Assembly (NCBI GenBank): GCA_038501195.1
Contig: JBBPUQ010000005.1
Coordinates: 1,054,001 to 1,118,000, forward strand
Direction: 5' to 3'
From: Nemania diffusa
Lineage: Eukaryota > Ascomycota > Sordariomycetes > Xylariales > Xylariaceae
DNA length: 64,000 nt
In this document: positions 37,591 through 51,599 of the stretch, in pieces
How positions within the stretch are numbered: position 1 is the first letter of the stretch
How the letters are laid out: each line of letters begins with the position of its first letter
Notes under the pieces: generated by a model
Databases searched by the model: none
What the model was told of the DNA's origin: nothing
The model's input: the letters and a program-made list of their open reading frames with translations, nothing else
Translations under genes and position numbers: made by a program

Positions 37591-40500
37591 CTTGTTCTGG
37601 TTAGGTCCTGCTAACACTCAACTGCTATATGAGCACCAATTAATGTAATAACTGATTATAAAGTATGTCTTCGCAGGCCTATGGGTTTCTTAATTTGAGC
37701 ATACTTGAGCGGCCTCGCCTTCTTATGAGCTCCCTTCTGCTAATGTCAGAGGCCCAGACAAATTAGGTACCCCCGCCAGGAGTGTTGGTCTGCATACGCA
37801 TATGCATAAGCACTCTAGATACATACTCTGTACATACCACCGTACCTAGACACTTACTTAGGTATTACATATGCCCTGTCTACATGTTGGCTGGCCTACA
37901 TGGTTAGTCTGCATGGTGGATTTTTGCCCATTTGCCAGGACATCCAAGGGTAACTAACGTCGGACCAAAACTCTAGGTTAGGTAGTCCATAAAAGCTGCC
38001 CAGAACATCTTCAGTGTCGGTTCAATTCGACCCTTGGCCTTCGTTTCAATTTTTCTTTCGGAACAGTAGTGATTCTTTACATGTGTCAAGCCTACCTAGG
38101 TATACATTTTTTTTTTGTTAACCACTTTAATCAGTCGTATTACCTTCACACCGAATCACCTCTCTACAGATCGAAGACATTCAAGTGATTAGATTAGAGG
38201 CTACTCTGTACATTATACCTACTTATGTACAGAGTAGTATGGTAGAAAGCAAACTGTCTCGCCCTACCCAATGCATTTTGTCCCAGTCCTAATGAAGCAG
38301 GTGCCAGAAGACAAGTCCCACCGCCTAGTACTCATTTGAACAATCCCTACCAAATAAGAAATCCCCTATTGTCTCTTTAAACCGCTGCAGAGAATGGCAG
38401 TGTCAAGTCACAGACCAGTAACAGATCCATACTTGTATCTTGCGTACACAGACCATGGCCGCAGAGTTCAAAGCGTAGGTAACATAGTTGTGCCCCCACT
38501 CCGATAGAGACAGTTGTAAGTTTACAATTTACTGTGATAGATACGTAGGTATGCGTACTTTGGCTTCGGATACCCCAGGCCCACAGGACCGTTTTTTGTC
38601 AAAAGGAGGCTGGCCGGGTGTGGCGTGTCTAGTACCTATTCAAAAGTAGAACACGACCGGGTCGAGCCTAAACGTAAGCTAGTAATACAGTACACGCATA
38701 CTGTTATGCACCGTGATAGTCCGTACATACTAGAACAGGGTGTAATATTAGCACTGTAAGTTTTAGCAATTTCGCTTGCATAGAAGACTTTTCTAGAAGG
38801 AAAATCGACCCTAGGCAGTTCTAATTTTTATCTATGCGTAGGTACGTACTTTCGAGCTCGGCCGTTTTCCCGGGGATTATCTATGTTAAGAGGTTCTGGG
38901 GTTATAGTGTCGTTGCCTAAGTATGTATGTACGCTGAAATGAGGGTTTTCTTTTCTTTTGAAACTCTTTTCAATATACTTAGATTATCACTAGATCGCGT
39001 CTCTTCCCCTGCTCCGGAATGGACGGGTATATTTTAGTCGAGCTTAGTAGTATGGGGGGCCTTTTGCCATGTGTTCGCCCATGCCGACTGACATTGGTTA
39101 ACTGCAACATTACCATTTAGTAGCTCCAACACGTGTATAAGAGCACTCCACTCCTAATAGCACAGCTCGCCGTCAAAGTTAGGTTGTGCATGCGCTGTAG
39201 AAACAGAGTTAATGTGATGAGAGCTGTACATAGCTACAGTAGTATATACATGCTAATAAATACTACAAGTATCCTTAACTACACAATAGCCGTGGTTCAC
39301 TACCCGTAATAATCTAGGGTACAGTAATACTTACGTAGGTAGTATGTACAGGCTAAGTATTCACCTGATGTAAACATAAGGCGGTTTATTACGTGATGCA
39401 GCACAAATATAGGTAGTGCTGTAGGAGTACTACGTATGTAGACCCAGGCAGCTGATAAAGGAATGACACCCTACCTGAACTATGCAGTGCTTAACTAGGT
39501 ATAGTACGAAGCCTTGAAGTTGCATGCCGAGATACGCGTGCCTACATGACATGCACAGACTACATAGTATGTAGTCGTCTCGTCTCGAAATAAGAGTAGG
39601 CGCTAGGTATCTCTATTTAATTTCAACGGCTCGTTTTAGTGGCTGGCGCTATAAAGTACCTGCGGACATTGACACCTAAGAAATTAATACAGACAAGAAA
39701 GGACGCGCTCTCTTCGCAGGTATGTTGTGCGAAACAGCATCAAGTCGCTTCTGAATGAGCAAGGCAATGCGCATGATTTGGTTTACACACACCGATGACA
39801 CAGCTGTAACTACAGAGTAAGCACGTACCGTCCAGAACGGTATGGCAGCACGCAATCTATTTACATGGGCTGTCACAGAGCGCAGTGTTTTATGGGCGAT
39901 GTTATGCTTGCAGCTAGCGTACCATACATACTGAATGTATAATCTGCTACACTAGCAGCGATACCTACCCAGATATCGTGCATATTCCGGGCTGCTTCTA
40001 CAGTGCGATAGCAGTCGGAGTTGCGGAGGTGTGTATTAATAGTGTATATACACTATATTACCATGGTTCTCTTTCCATGTCTACAACTATGTTTACACTG
40101 CACTACGCTGCAGTAGGTGAAAGTGCATCCCGATTCCATGAGATCCGTATCTCTGGGTAAGAGAGCATAGACCTCCAGTACCTTGATCCCAGGTCCTTGC
40201 TAATCTCAGGGAGCGAGGTTTTGGTAGAGACCCTGGGCAAATATCGGACCAAGGCCCATCCTACGGAAATCTTTACGACTTTTGGGGCCAATGGCTCCGC
40301 GTGATGACCCGGAATGTTAGCTCCCCATGTAAAAACGGTAGAACGATTGTAAGATGCTGTAGGTTCCCCCATGTACTTAGTATATACGCGCAATCCTTTT
40401 GTTAAGAACTCGAGGCAGATCTTCCTCTTATTTAGTAGTCTCGGGTAGTCTTCTATATTCCTTCTCCCGATATACCTGGGGAGTCTAATCCTTCGTTCCA

Positions 40501-40654
40501 GTTACTTAATTCACTACTCATGTAATATAAGCGCTACCCTCCTTCCGTCACTTTGACTTTTTACTTGTCGATATTTCCTTGTCAATTTTCGTGGTGTGGC
40601 TGTTGTATGTATTGGGTATTGGAAACCGCCGGTTGAAAAGCATCATCCTGCGAA
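37591..40654. other. intergenic region, no gene seen
   Basis: About 3.1 kb of A+T-rich sequence with many GTAC, TACGTA and TAGGTA words and a poly(T) run near 38,106-38,116. Short frames at 39,676-40,393 have no domain. No gene is supported. Confidence 0.5.
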
Positions 40655-41964
40655 ATGGAGGTCGATCCGATCATTGAGCAAGCCTTTGGCCCTGCGCCAG
40701 CGGGCATCAACCTAGCAGCGAAGCAAGAAACAGCAATCATTGTGGTTGCTCTCGTCTCTACGGGATTTGCGACCGTCGCCCTAGTTCTAAGAGTATGGGC
40801 GCGAAACTTCCAGCGCTTCGGCATGATGGCCGATGACTATTTGATGGTAGTCGCGCTTGTAGGCTACCTCGGATTTCCACAGACGAAGACGAAGATTTCT
40901 AACTATAAGTAGATCTTCACCTATGGCACGCTCGTTATCACTATTTTAGGAGCAAAGGCTGGCGCCGGCACGCATGTTTGGGCCCTTCATCCACAAGATG
41001 TATCAAATATCTTTCGTGTAAGCACATAACCTTCGAGTTCGCGCCTAGGTTTCTTTTTCATTAACCATGCGCAGTTATTGTATTCGTATACGTTCATTTA
41101 CGCTGGCAGTGTGTCCTTCACAAAGCTATCGATCTTGCTATTCTATCGCCGATTGTTCGAAAGAGGGTCGCAATGGTTTCACATCCGGTTAGGATTCGCC
41201 GCGTTCTTTACGATTGGATATCTGCTCTCTATCTGGTCTGTCGCAGCCGCTCTCTGCCAGCCTACCGAATTCTTTTGGACGATGTTCCTCGGTGCCAAAG
41301 GCAAATGCCTCGATATCAACGCCTCTTTCCTAAGTTTGACGGTGCTTAACCTGGTGGCCGATCTTCTCGTCTTAGTTGTCCCGATCCCTGAGATATTGGC
41401 GCTGAAGATGACCACGAAGAAAAAGATTGGCGTTTGTGGTGTAATGTTATTGGGAGGCCTGTAAGTTGCACTTAAAGATTCTATATGAGGGTTCTGTTCT
41501 GACCAGAAATTAGGGTCTGTGTTGTCAGCGCTGTGCGCATCTGGGCGTTCTACCAGTTCACTGTTGAAGTTGATATCACATGGGTACAAGCCAACGTGTT
41601 TTTGCTATCTTCTGTCGAGCCAGCTTTCGGTATCGTTTCAGCCTGTCTACCAAGTTTACGTCCGCTATACCGTCGAGCACGCGCGAAGATTAGTGGAAAG
41701 GACACACATGGAAGTTCGACTGCCACATGGTACGCAAACTCTAAGACTAGCCGTAACATCGGAAATAGCTATGTCCGATTCGGTGACGATTCTTCGAGGT
41801 CGGCGGAACATGATGATATCGCTCTGACCAGCATTGGTAAAGGGCCAAATTCGAACAAGCCGATCCCCCAGAACATCATCCTGGTACGATCCGAAATAAC
41901 GCAATCCTCGAACCAAGCACCACACCAAACACAAAATCGAAATGATTCCCTCGACTCGTTTTAA
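40655..41964 (+). CDS. rhodopsin-domain (PTH11-like) seven-helix membrane protein
   Basis: Four exons, 40655-40858, 40913-41017, 41075-41460 and 41514-41964, with introns of 53-57 nt. All joins are in frame and give 381 residues. The protein carries the fungal rhodopsin domain: about seven transmembrane helices with the family signatures SFTKLSILLFYRRLF, C-x-P-x-E-FFW (CQPTEFFW), NLVADLLVLVVPIPEI, KKKIGVCGVMLLGG and SSVEPAFGIVSACLPSLRPL. The last 100 or so residues form a polar, Ser/Asn-rich cytoplasmic tail. Such proteins are widespread in Pezizomycotina. The founding PTH11 acts as a receptor in Magnaporthe, but this protein has no visible N-terminal CFEM domain. The ligand is unknown. It is 3 kb from the acyltransferase and may lie just outside the cluster. 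Confidence 0.9.
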
Positions 41965-42774
41965 ACGGCAGGCTGCTCCAGTGACGAGACAGTGGTTTTT
42001 GATAAAAATGTCGAACTACCAAACCGCCGACTCTCCATCCGGCCTATCGAGTATGGGTTGCGTAATTCGTATTCCCACAGCCGGATAACCACTATCACAT
42101 TAGTAGAGATGTGAAATCTGGTTTTCTCAATGGGAAAGCATTATTTAGTGGCTCGGGACCACTTTTACTATGTATATAGAGCGGCTTTATTGCGACGGAA
42201 TTACTCGAATATGCCAATTGGAGCAATCCCAGGCCTGTCCTTTCCATGATCAAGATATCCAAAAATTAGGGCTTTACGAAAATAATAGACATAATGTACA
42301 GTAAACTAGCTGTTTTTCTTCTCATTGGTAGTGTCGCGGCCAGCCAAACCACGTTTATTTTGTACTAAACCTCACAAACGTCTTCAAAAGAGTAGTAGTA
42401 ACGCAACCGTTTGCTCATTGCTATCACCTTTCTCTAGCATCTACTATCTGACTTGATCGGGTTTAGATCCTATTGCGAGAGTAAGGCTATCGTTTCGTCT
42501 AAAGTAGATCTATACCATCCTCGTCGAATCACTATTATACCAAACTGATAACAACCTGGACTCACGTAGGTAGTTTCCGAGCATCTGGGTCCGATACCCA
42601 GCTGTCATCTAAATTGCCAAGAGAGACAGAGGTCCCCAAGCCTCTGGTCTTGTACAGTGGCAGATGGGACAATCGAACGATCGGGTTCGTCAGATGGTGG
42701 GATTAGGAACCCAGAGCCGTGGACAAGCAGCTTTACAAATCTGGAACTGGGCTAATCGTAACCATGTTCTATAG
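41965..42774. other. intergenic region, may hold the 5' exon of the DUF3716 gene
   Basis: About 0.8 kb. The following gene has no in-frame ATG in its first visible exon, so its start may lie here. One candidate ATG is near 42,667, with a possible acceptor TCTATAG at 42,768-42,774. The donor is weak and I do not fix the exon. Confidence 0.4.
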
Positions 42775-43668
42775 TTGCGGCCGCTAAAATCGCTTATAGG
42801 CCAACTCCACTGGCCCCTGACTCCCCGGGACGCTAGAAGTACGGACGGAAAGGATCTTCGTCGCCAAGCAGAACGGGCTACTCAAACCCAGCGCGAGCAG
42901 CAAGTAGCCAGATCCAGGCAGGAAAATCGTGGTGATGATAGAATCATCAATATTCGATTCTGGTGTTGGAATGGCAAGAGTTTGGAACATCTACACGATC
43001 ATGACGACCCCGACGGCCATATTGCGAGAACCCGGAGCTTTCTTAATAGCCTCCGTAAGAGTAACTTCAACGACGTTCGTCGTTATATTGAGGACGATAT
43101 CGTATGTACAACCTTGTACAACCTTAATACTACTTAAACTAACATATATAGACTATCTCTCGCCTTATCATCCCAAAGGAAGTTCGAATCAAAGGCGCCC
43201 TCACTTACTGCAATATCGAGACAAGTCGTCAACAGCAAGCGTCGGCCGTTGCGGCTCATATGGTTCTTGACCAAGTCAACGTCAAGGATTGTCAAGCTTG
43301 TGCAAGTTCGAAAAGCCGTGGCCCTTTCGACAAGTGTATTTCTTTTGGCCCTAACGTCTTCGGCGGCGCTTGTTCTTGCTGCCAATACTCTTCACTGGCG
43401 ACATCGTGCGTTTTCCATAAGAAACAAAAGGGATCTAAATATGCAGAGGCTTGTAAGTACTTGTACAACCTTGTACGGGCGTATACTAACATCCACAGCC
43501 GACGATAAGGACGTGGAAACCGTAAAGCTGCCTAAGATTACTCCGGAAATGCTTGAACAGGCTACTACTGGCCAGCTCGAGCGTCTTCGTCGACAAATTG
43601 ACCAAGAGTTGGGTAGCCGCGAGGAGGATGAGGGGGATATGCCTTCGCGCAAGCGTGCGCGACGATGA
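42775..43668 (+). CDS. DUF3716-type cysteine-cluster protein (5' end unresolved)
   Basis: Exons 42775-43101, 43152-43452 and 43499-43668 join in frame across introns of 50 and 46 nt, both with CTAAC branch sites. The central exon encodes IIPKEVRIKGALTYCNIE, then a cysteine module C-QA-C...GPFDKC...GGACSCCQY...C-VF. That pattern matches the fungal DUF3716 family, whose function is unknown and which probably binds zinc. The C-terminus is acidic with a basic end (SRKRARR), suggesting a nuclear protein. The first exon is open only from a TTG directly after a stop and contains no ATG, so a 5' exon is missing or the gene is damaged there. Both introns carry TTGTACAACC repeats, and a related motif occurs at the start of the integrase gene 9.5 kb away. 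The gene borders the A+T block. Confidence 0.68.
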
Positions 43669-43690
43669 ATAATTGTGTTGGACTTGGTTT

Positions 43691-43762
43691 GGGTTTCTAC
43701 GAGTTAATACTAGGGTTTACGGGTTGATACACACTTGAATTGAGGTTTTGAGAGTTAGTACA
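43691..43762 (+). repeat. three imperfect tandem GGGTTT...GTTNATAC units
   Basis: Just after the DUF3716 stop, GGGTTTCTACGAGTTAATAC (43691-43710), GGGTTTACGGGTTGATAC (43713-43730) and a more diverged unit (43744-43762, GGTTTTGAGAGTTAGTAC) follow each other. They mark the last normal-GC sequence before the A+T block. Role unknown. Confidence 0.5.
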
Positions 43763-44242
43763 CCTTTAAGTAAGGTGAAATCGATAGTTATAAAAACTTT
43801 GCAAAGGTTTTTTCTTACTTAAACTTAGTAAGCAAAGTTAAATAACTAAGTTAATGAATAATTTTTCATGATATAAAGTTTTAATTTTAATAAATGTGAA
43901 ATCTTATAATATAAAATATAAATAAATAAAGAAATAAATAAATAAATAAATAAAATATAATATAATTTTATAATATATAATTTATAAATTAAATTATATA
44001 TTTTAAATTAATATAATATTAAAATTAATAAAAATATAATTATATATATAATAAATAAATATTAATTTATAAATTAATATATTAAAAAATTATATATTTT
44101 AATTATAATAATATAAATAAATAAATAAAAAAATAAAAAATTGTTTTTTAAATAATAATAAATTAAAAAAATATTAAAATATATTTAAATGTTTATTTAA
44201 ATAATTTATTTATATTATAATATATATATTTATAATTATAAT

Positions 44243-44400
44243 AAATATAATTAAATTAAATATATTATAAATAAATTAATTAAAAAAAAAAAAAAGTTTT
44301 ATATATAAATAATAAAAGTTTAATTATATATTTATTATATATAATAATTAATTAAATTATATAATTATTAAATTAAATTATTATTATTTAATTATAAATT
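44243..44400 (+). repeat. direct repeat A, copy 1 (about 155 bp)
   Basis: Nearly the same sequence occurs at about 48,950-49,110, including the poly(A) run followed by AGTTTT or AGCTTTT and a TTTAATTATATATTTATTA segment. Weaker copies are visible near 50,845-50,935 and 52,490-52,570. Confidence 0.7.
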
Positions 44401-44960
44401 AATATATATTTAATTTATAATATTATTTTTTTTTTTAATATATTAATTTATAAATAAATTATTTTATTTTATATTGTTATTTTATAATTATTATATTATA
44501 TAATTACTATATAATTTTTAATAATTTAAATAATTAATAAATATTTTATATAATATAATTTATTTATTATTTATATTAAATTATTATTTTTAATATTATT
44601 ATTTTTTAAAATTTAAATTAATAAATAAATAATTTTTTATTTTTTATATATTATATAATTTATAAATTTATAATTTATTTTTTATTTAATTTATTTATTT
44701 TGTTTTATAAATTTAGTTTTTATATTATATTTATAATAAAAATATAAATTTTAATAATTAAAAAATAATTTAAATATAATTTAAAAATAAAAAAAATTAA
44801 AAACTATAGTTTTAATTTTTAATTTTTTATTATTTTAAAATAGTTTTTAATAAAATAGCTTTATATATATATATATAAATATAATATATATTTAATATTA
44901 ATAAATTTATATTTATATTTATTAAATTATTTATATATATAAATATTTATAACTTTTTTT
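44400..44960 (+). repeat. degenerate direct repeat C, copy 1 (about 0.5 kb)
   Basis: It aligns in order with about 51,600-52,090, sharing AATTATTTTATTTTATATT, ATTATATTATATAATT and AAAATATAAATTTTAATAAT blocks and the segment around AATAGCTTT. The copies lie about 7.2 kb apart, a spacing that would suit the long terminal repeats of a decayed retroelement. Identity is clearly lower than in the other repeat pairs. Confidence 0.45.
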
Positions 44961-45031
44961 ATTTAAAAAATAGTTTTAAAAATAATATTTTTAAATAATA
45001 AATTAATTATATAAAAATTATATATATATTT

Positions 45032-45295
45032 TATTAAAATAGCAATATTAATTATAATTAATATATATTTAAATTTTTTATATAATTTATTATTTATTTA
45101 TTAAATAGTTAATTATACTTTATTATATATAATATTAATAAATTGTTAATAAATTTATATAATTTATATATATATATTATATATATAAAGATTTTTTTTT
45201 AAATAAAAAAACAACAATAGTATTATATAATTATAATATTATATTTTGTTTTAGTTTTTTATATATAATTAATTATATAAAATTAAATCAATATT
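45032..45295 (+). repeat. direct repeat B, copy 1 (about 264 bp)
   Basis: It aligns over its full length with 47,347-47,611. The shared landmarks are TTATTATTTATTTATTAAAT, the TATATATATTATATATATAAA segment and an AAAAAACAA...TTTTAGTTTT tail. Most differences are transitions. Confidence 0.75.
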
Positions 45296-47346
45296 AATTA
45301 ATAATTATATTAACTTTTTTTATTTAATAGTAATATATTATAAATTAATAAGTTTTAAATAATATTATAAAATTTAATAGTTTTATATTAATATTATTTA
45401 TTTTTAATAATTGTTTATAAATTAATTAAATTTTTATTTTATTTTTTAATATTATATAAAAAGTAAAAACTATTAAAAAAGCTATAAAAATATTTTAAAA
45501 AAAACAAATTCTAATTAAAATTAATTATATAATTAATTAATAAAACAGTTTTATTTTATATAAAATATTTATATAAAAAAAAAATAAAACTAAAATAAAC
45601 TATATAAAATATAAACTATTAAAAAATTTAATATTATAATTAATATAATTAATAAATTTATAAAATTTTAATATATATAAATTAAACTTTATTTTTATAT
45701 AATAAAAAATATAAAATAAAACAATAAAAATAATATATTATTTATTTTAATAAATATTATATAAAAAAAAAAAGCTAATTTAAAAAATTAATATAATTTT
45801 TAATTTTTTTATATAATTAAATTTTATATTTTTTTAATTAAGAAAAATAAATTATAAACTAATTATTAAATTATAAATAAATAATATTATTAATATATTT
45901 AAACTTTTTTTTAAAAAATTTAATATAATAAAAATTAATAAATTATTTATATAAAAAATATTTAAATTTATAAAATATAACTTTAATAAATATTATAATA
46001 TTTAAATTTTTAAATTAAAGTTTATATAAAAAGTTAAAAATAAAATTATTTAATTATATAAAAAGTTTTAATTAATTATATAAAAATATAACAATTTAAA
46101 AAAAAATATTATATTTATATAATTATTAATAATTTAATAAATAAATTAACAATTAATTTTAATTTTTAAATTTATTTTAATTTAAAACTATAATAAAATA
46201 TATAAATTATAAAATATTATATAAATATATATATAATTAATTAATAAATTTATATAAAAATTTATATATATTTATTTATTAAACTTAAAAATAAATATTT
46301 TAAAAAAACTATATTATAAATTATATAATTATTATATAAATTAATTAAATTAAGTTTATATTAATTTAAAATATATTATAAATATTATTATTAAAAATTT
46401 AAAATAATTGTTTTTTTATATAATTTTTATTTATTAATTATTAATAATAGTTTTAAAATTTTAATATTATTAAATTATAAATAAACAATATTTTTAATTT
46501 TATATAATAAAATTTAAAACTAAACTTAAACAAATTTTAAATAAAAATAATTTAATTAAATTTAATAATATTTAAATTATATTTATAAATAAATATATTA
46601 TATTAATTTAAAAAAGTTAAATTATATAATTAATTAAAATTTATTTTTATATAAAAAACTTTATATAATAATATATTTTTTAATATATTTAAAATATATA
46701 TATAAATAATATTTATTAATTAAAAATTTTTTATAACTTATTTATTATTATTTAAATTATTAATTTATAAAAAGTTAATATAATTATTTTAAATAAATAA
46801 ATTAAATAATAAATTAATAATTATAATTATAAACAAATGTTTATATTTTTTAATTTATATTATAAAAAGTTTTTTTTATTTTTATAAATAATTTATTTAT
46901 AAATAATATAAATATAATATTATAAATTAAAATTTTAATTATATTAGTTATAAAAACTTATATAAAAAATAATATTAATTTAAAATTTAAAATTTAAAAT
47001 TTTTAATAATATTATTTATTAAAATTTAAATAAATATAAATAAATAATTAACAATATATTAATTAATAAATTATATAAAATAATTAATAAATTTAATAAT
47101 ATAATTATTTTTTATATAACTTTTTAAAAAATTTTAAAAATATTTTAAATTAATAAAAAAAATAACTTAATTAATATATTAATAAAAAAAGTATTAAACT
47201 AAATATTAAAAGTATTACTTTTAATTAATAAATTATATATATAAATAAAAATATATATAAAAAAAATAAAAAAAATATATATAAAAAAAATAAAAAAAAT
47301 ATATATATAAAAAAAACTATAACTAAAAATTCTTTTTTTTACAACT

Positions 47347-47611
47347 ATTAAAATAATAATATTAATTATAGTTAATATATATTTAATTTTTTTTATATAA
47401 TTTATTATTTATTTATTAAATAATTAATTATATTTTATTATATATAATATTAATAAATTATTAATAAATTTATATAATTTATATATATATATTATATATA
47501 TAAATTTTTTTTTTAAATAAAAAAACAATAATAATATTATATAATTACAATATTATATTTTGCTTTAGTTTTGCTATATATAATCGATTATATAAAATTA
47601 AATTAATATAT
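47347..47611 (+). repeat. direct repeat B, copy 2
   Basis: Partner of 45,032-45,295. It keeps C/G at some sites where copy 1 has T/A (TTTGCTTTAG against TTTGTTTTAG; TAATCGATTA against TAATTAATTA). At other sites copy 1 keeps the G/C. Each copy has decayed separately. Confidence 0.75.
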
Positions 47612-47728
47612 TTAATTATATTTTATAATTTAATTGTTTTTTTTATAATAATATTTAAATTAATAATAAATAATAAAATTTTTATTTAATTAAATGATTT
47701 TTTATTTTTAATTTAATTAAATATTAAT

Positions 47729-48702
47729 TAATTTTATTATATTTAAATATTTTTATTATAATTAATATAAAATATATTTATATTATATAAAATAATTACT
47801 TTTTTTATAAGTTATATTTTTATAAATTATTTATATTATATAATTTTATATATAAATTAAAATATATATTAATAAAGTTTATAAATTAAAAAAAATTTAA
47901 AAAATTAATATATTAATATTAAAAATTATAAAAAAGTTTAAATAATAATAATAAATTTTTGTTTATTTTTATATTAATTTAATTAATTTTTAAAAATAAT
48001 TAATAATATTATTATATATAAATTATTAATAAAACTATTAATATTATATTAAAAATAAAAAGTTTATTAAATTAATTAATCTTTAAAAATAATTATAAAT
48101 AAAATTATAAAATTAAAAAAATATTAATATTTTAAAAATTATATAATATTTTATAAATTAATAACTATTTATTTTTATTATTTTTATTTAAATTTTTATT
48201 AATTAAAAATTTTATAATTTTTATAAAATTTTATATATAAAATATATAATTTATAATTATATAATATAATTTTAATATAAAGTTTTATATAAATTTATTT
48301 AAAAATTATAAAACTTTTAATTAATAAAAATTTAAATAAAAATAATAAAAATAAATAGTTATTAATTTATAAAATATTATATAATTTTTAAAATATTAAT
48401 ATTTTTTTTAATTTTATAATTTTATTTATAATTATTTTTAAAAATTAATTAAGTTAATATAAAAATAAATAAAAATTTATTATTATTATTTAAATTTTTT
48501 TATAATTTTTAATATTAATATATTAATTTTTTAAATTTTATTTATTTTTTTAACTTTATTAATATATATTTTAATTTATATATAAAATTATATAATATAA
48601 ATAATTTATAAAAATATAATTTATAAAAAAAGTAGTTATTTTATATAATATAAATATATTTTATATTAATTATAATAAAAATGTTTAAATATAATAAAAT
48701 TA
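47729..48702. repeat. large palindrome (arms about 494 and 402 bp, 78-bp spacer)
   Basis: The left arm at 47,729-48,222 is the reverse complement of 48,301-48,702, apart from a roughly 92-bp extra segment in the left arm (about 48,003-48,095) flanked by copies of a TTTAAAAATAATT-type word. The spacer is 48,223-48,300. Arm differences at G/C sites are almost all transitions. The structure could form a long hairpin. It may be two inverted element copies or one element with very long inverted repeats. Confidence 0.75.
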
Positions 48703-48949
48703 TATTTTTAAATTTTTTAAAATATTATTATTTATTAATAATTTATTAATAATATTTAAATATTAAATATTAAAATTGTTATATTTTTATAACTTTTAAA
48801 TAAATAAAAAAATTTAATATATAATTTATATAAAAGTTTTATTATTTAAATTTATAAAAATAAAAAAATATTAATTTAATATATAATATATATATATATA
48901 ATTTATAAATTAAAATAAAAAGTTAATTTATATATAATAAATATACTTA

Positions 48950-49110
48950 AATAATAATTAAATTAAATATATTATAAATAAATTAATTAAAAAATAAAAA
49001 AAAAGCTTTTATATATAAATAATAAATGTTTAATTATATATTTATTATATATAATAATTAATTAAATTATATAATTAATAAATTAAATTGTTATTATTTA
49101 ATTATAAATA
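48950..49110 (+). repeat. direct repeat A, copy 2
   Basis: Partner of 44,243-44,400, about 4.7 kb away in the same orientation. The order of all landmark words is kept. Confidence 0.7.
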
Positions 49111-51599
49111 AATTATTAATAATATTTTAATAGTTAATATTAATTTAATATATAAGTTTATAATAAAATAATTTATTAATAAAAAAAAAACTAAAAAAAA
49201 GTTTTTATTTTATTATTAATAAAAGTTATTATAATATAAAACTTTTTTTTATTAAAATAATTTTTAATTATATATAATATATATTATTAATATTATTAAA
49301 AATATTAATAATATTAATTTTTTTTATTATAATTATAAATTTAATTTATTTATATATTAATTAATTTAATAATATATATATAATTTTAATATTTTATTAT
49401 ATAATAAAATAAATTAAATAATTTATAATATATAAATATATAAAAAATTAATTAAAAATAATAGTTAATATTATAAATTATTTATATTTTATTTAATTAA
49501 TTTAAAAAATATATTATATATAATATATTTTATTAATATTATTAAAAATATTAATAATATTAATTTTTTAATTATATTTATAAATATATATAAATATTAT
49601 TTTATTTATAAATATTAATTAATATAATTTATTTTAATTTATTTAAATAAATAATAAAATTATAAAAAAATAATTAAATTATATTTTAATATATTTATTT
49701 TTTAAAATTAAACATTTATAATTATATTAATATAATTAATAATAATTATATAGTTATTTTTATTAATTTATTAAAATTTTATTAAATATAATATTATTAT
49801 AAATAAATTAATAATTAATATTAATTTAATATATAAGTTTTTAATAAATTAATAAATTATAAAAAATATAATATTAATTATAAATTTAAAAATTAAATAA
49901 TATTATATATTTTTAAATATAAAACTAAAAAATATATTTAATTTTTTTAATTAAATTAATATATTTATATAAAAACTTTTAATTTATTATTTTAATTTTT
50001 TTATTAAATTTTAAATAAATTTATTATTTTAAATAAATAATAAAATTTTTTTATTTAAATATAAATATATTTTATAATATAAATTATAATATTATTTATA
50101 AATTTATATAATAAAATAATTTATTACAAAAATAAAAAAAATATTATAAAAGTTTTTATTATATATTAATATTAATAATATAATTTTTTATTAAAATAAT
50201 TAATATAATAAATAAAAATTAAAAAATTATTATAGTTTATTTTAAAAATATATTGTTTTTATATAAATTTATTTATTTAATATTTTTAAAAACTTTTATT
50301 AATATAAAAAAATTTAAAAATAATTAATTAATATAAATTAATAAAAAATAAAAAAAACTATAATTATAATATATAATTTATATAATCTTTTTTATTTTTT
50401 ATATTATTAATATTAAAAATAATTATAAATTAATTTTAAATATTAATAAAAATATTAATAATAAATAAAATATATTATTAATTTAATGTTTTATAAATAA
50501 TACTTTTATATATTATATTATATAAAAAATTATTATATTTAATTATTTAATATTATTTATATATATAAATATATATAATTATATTTTTTAAAAGTTATTT
50601 AAAAAATTAAAAAATTAAAAAAATTAATTAAAATTTATAAAATTTAAATATATATATATATATATATAAATAATTTATATATAAATATAATAATATTTTA
50701 AATAATTTTATAAATAATTTATTTTAAAAAAATATTAAAACTTTATTATTATTATTATTAATTATTTAATTAAATATTATATATTTTTAATTTTTAATTT
50801 TTAATAATAATTATTTAATATTTAAAAATTTTTTATAAATATAATAAATAATAATTAAATTAAATATATTATTAATATATTAATTAAAATTTAAAAAAAA
50901 AAAACATTTATATATAAATAATAAAATTATTAAATTATAATTAATTATAATTAATATAAAAAAAATAATAATATAATTTTTTATTTTTTATTAATTAATA
51001 TTAAATATTAATAAATAAAAAATTATATTATTATTTTTTTTATATTAATTATAATTAATTATAATTTAATAATTTTATTATTAAATTTTTATTGTTTAAA
51101 TTATATATTTTATAAATTTATTAAAATTATTTTTAAAAGTTTAATTTTTTTATTTTTAATTTTAATAAATTATATTAATATTTTTAATTTTATATAAATA
51201 TTTATTTAAATAATTTATTTATATTATAATATATTTATTTTTTAATAATAAATATTTATATTTATATTAATTTATTAATATTTTATTAAATTATAATATT
51301 ATTATAATTAAATTAAAATTAATTATAAAAATTTAATTATAATTTATAATAATAATTTAATATATAATTTTTTAATAAAACTTAAATAAAATTAAAAAAG
51401 TTTTAATTATATATTATAATAAATAATAATATAACTTTTTATTTAAAATAATTAATATAATAATAAAAAATTAAATTATTATATTAATATTTTTAATATT
51501 ATATTATTTTTAAATTATTAAATTAATTAATTTAAATTATATATTATAATTATATTTTTTTTATTAATATAATAATTAAATAAATTATATAATTTATAA

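Noticed and set aside
42540..42660. Possible tRNA gene (GGTCCGATACCC-like stretch)
   Set aside because: No matching A box, acceptor stem or anticodon arm can be folded around it.
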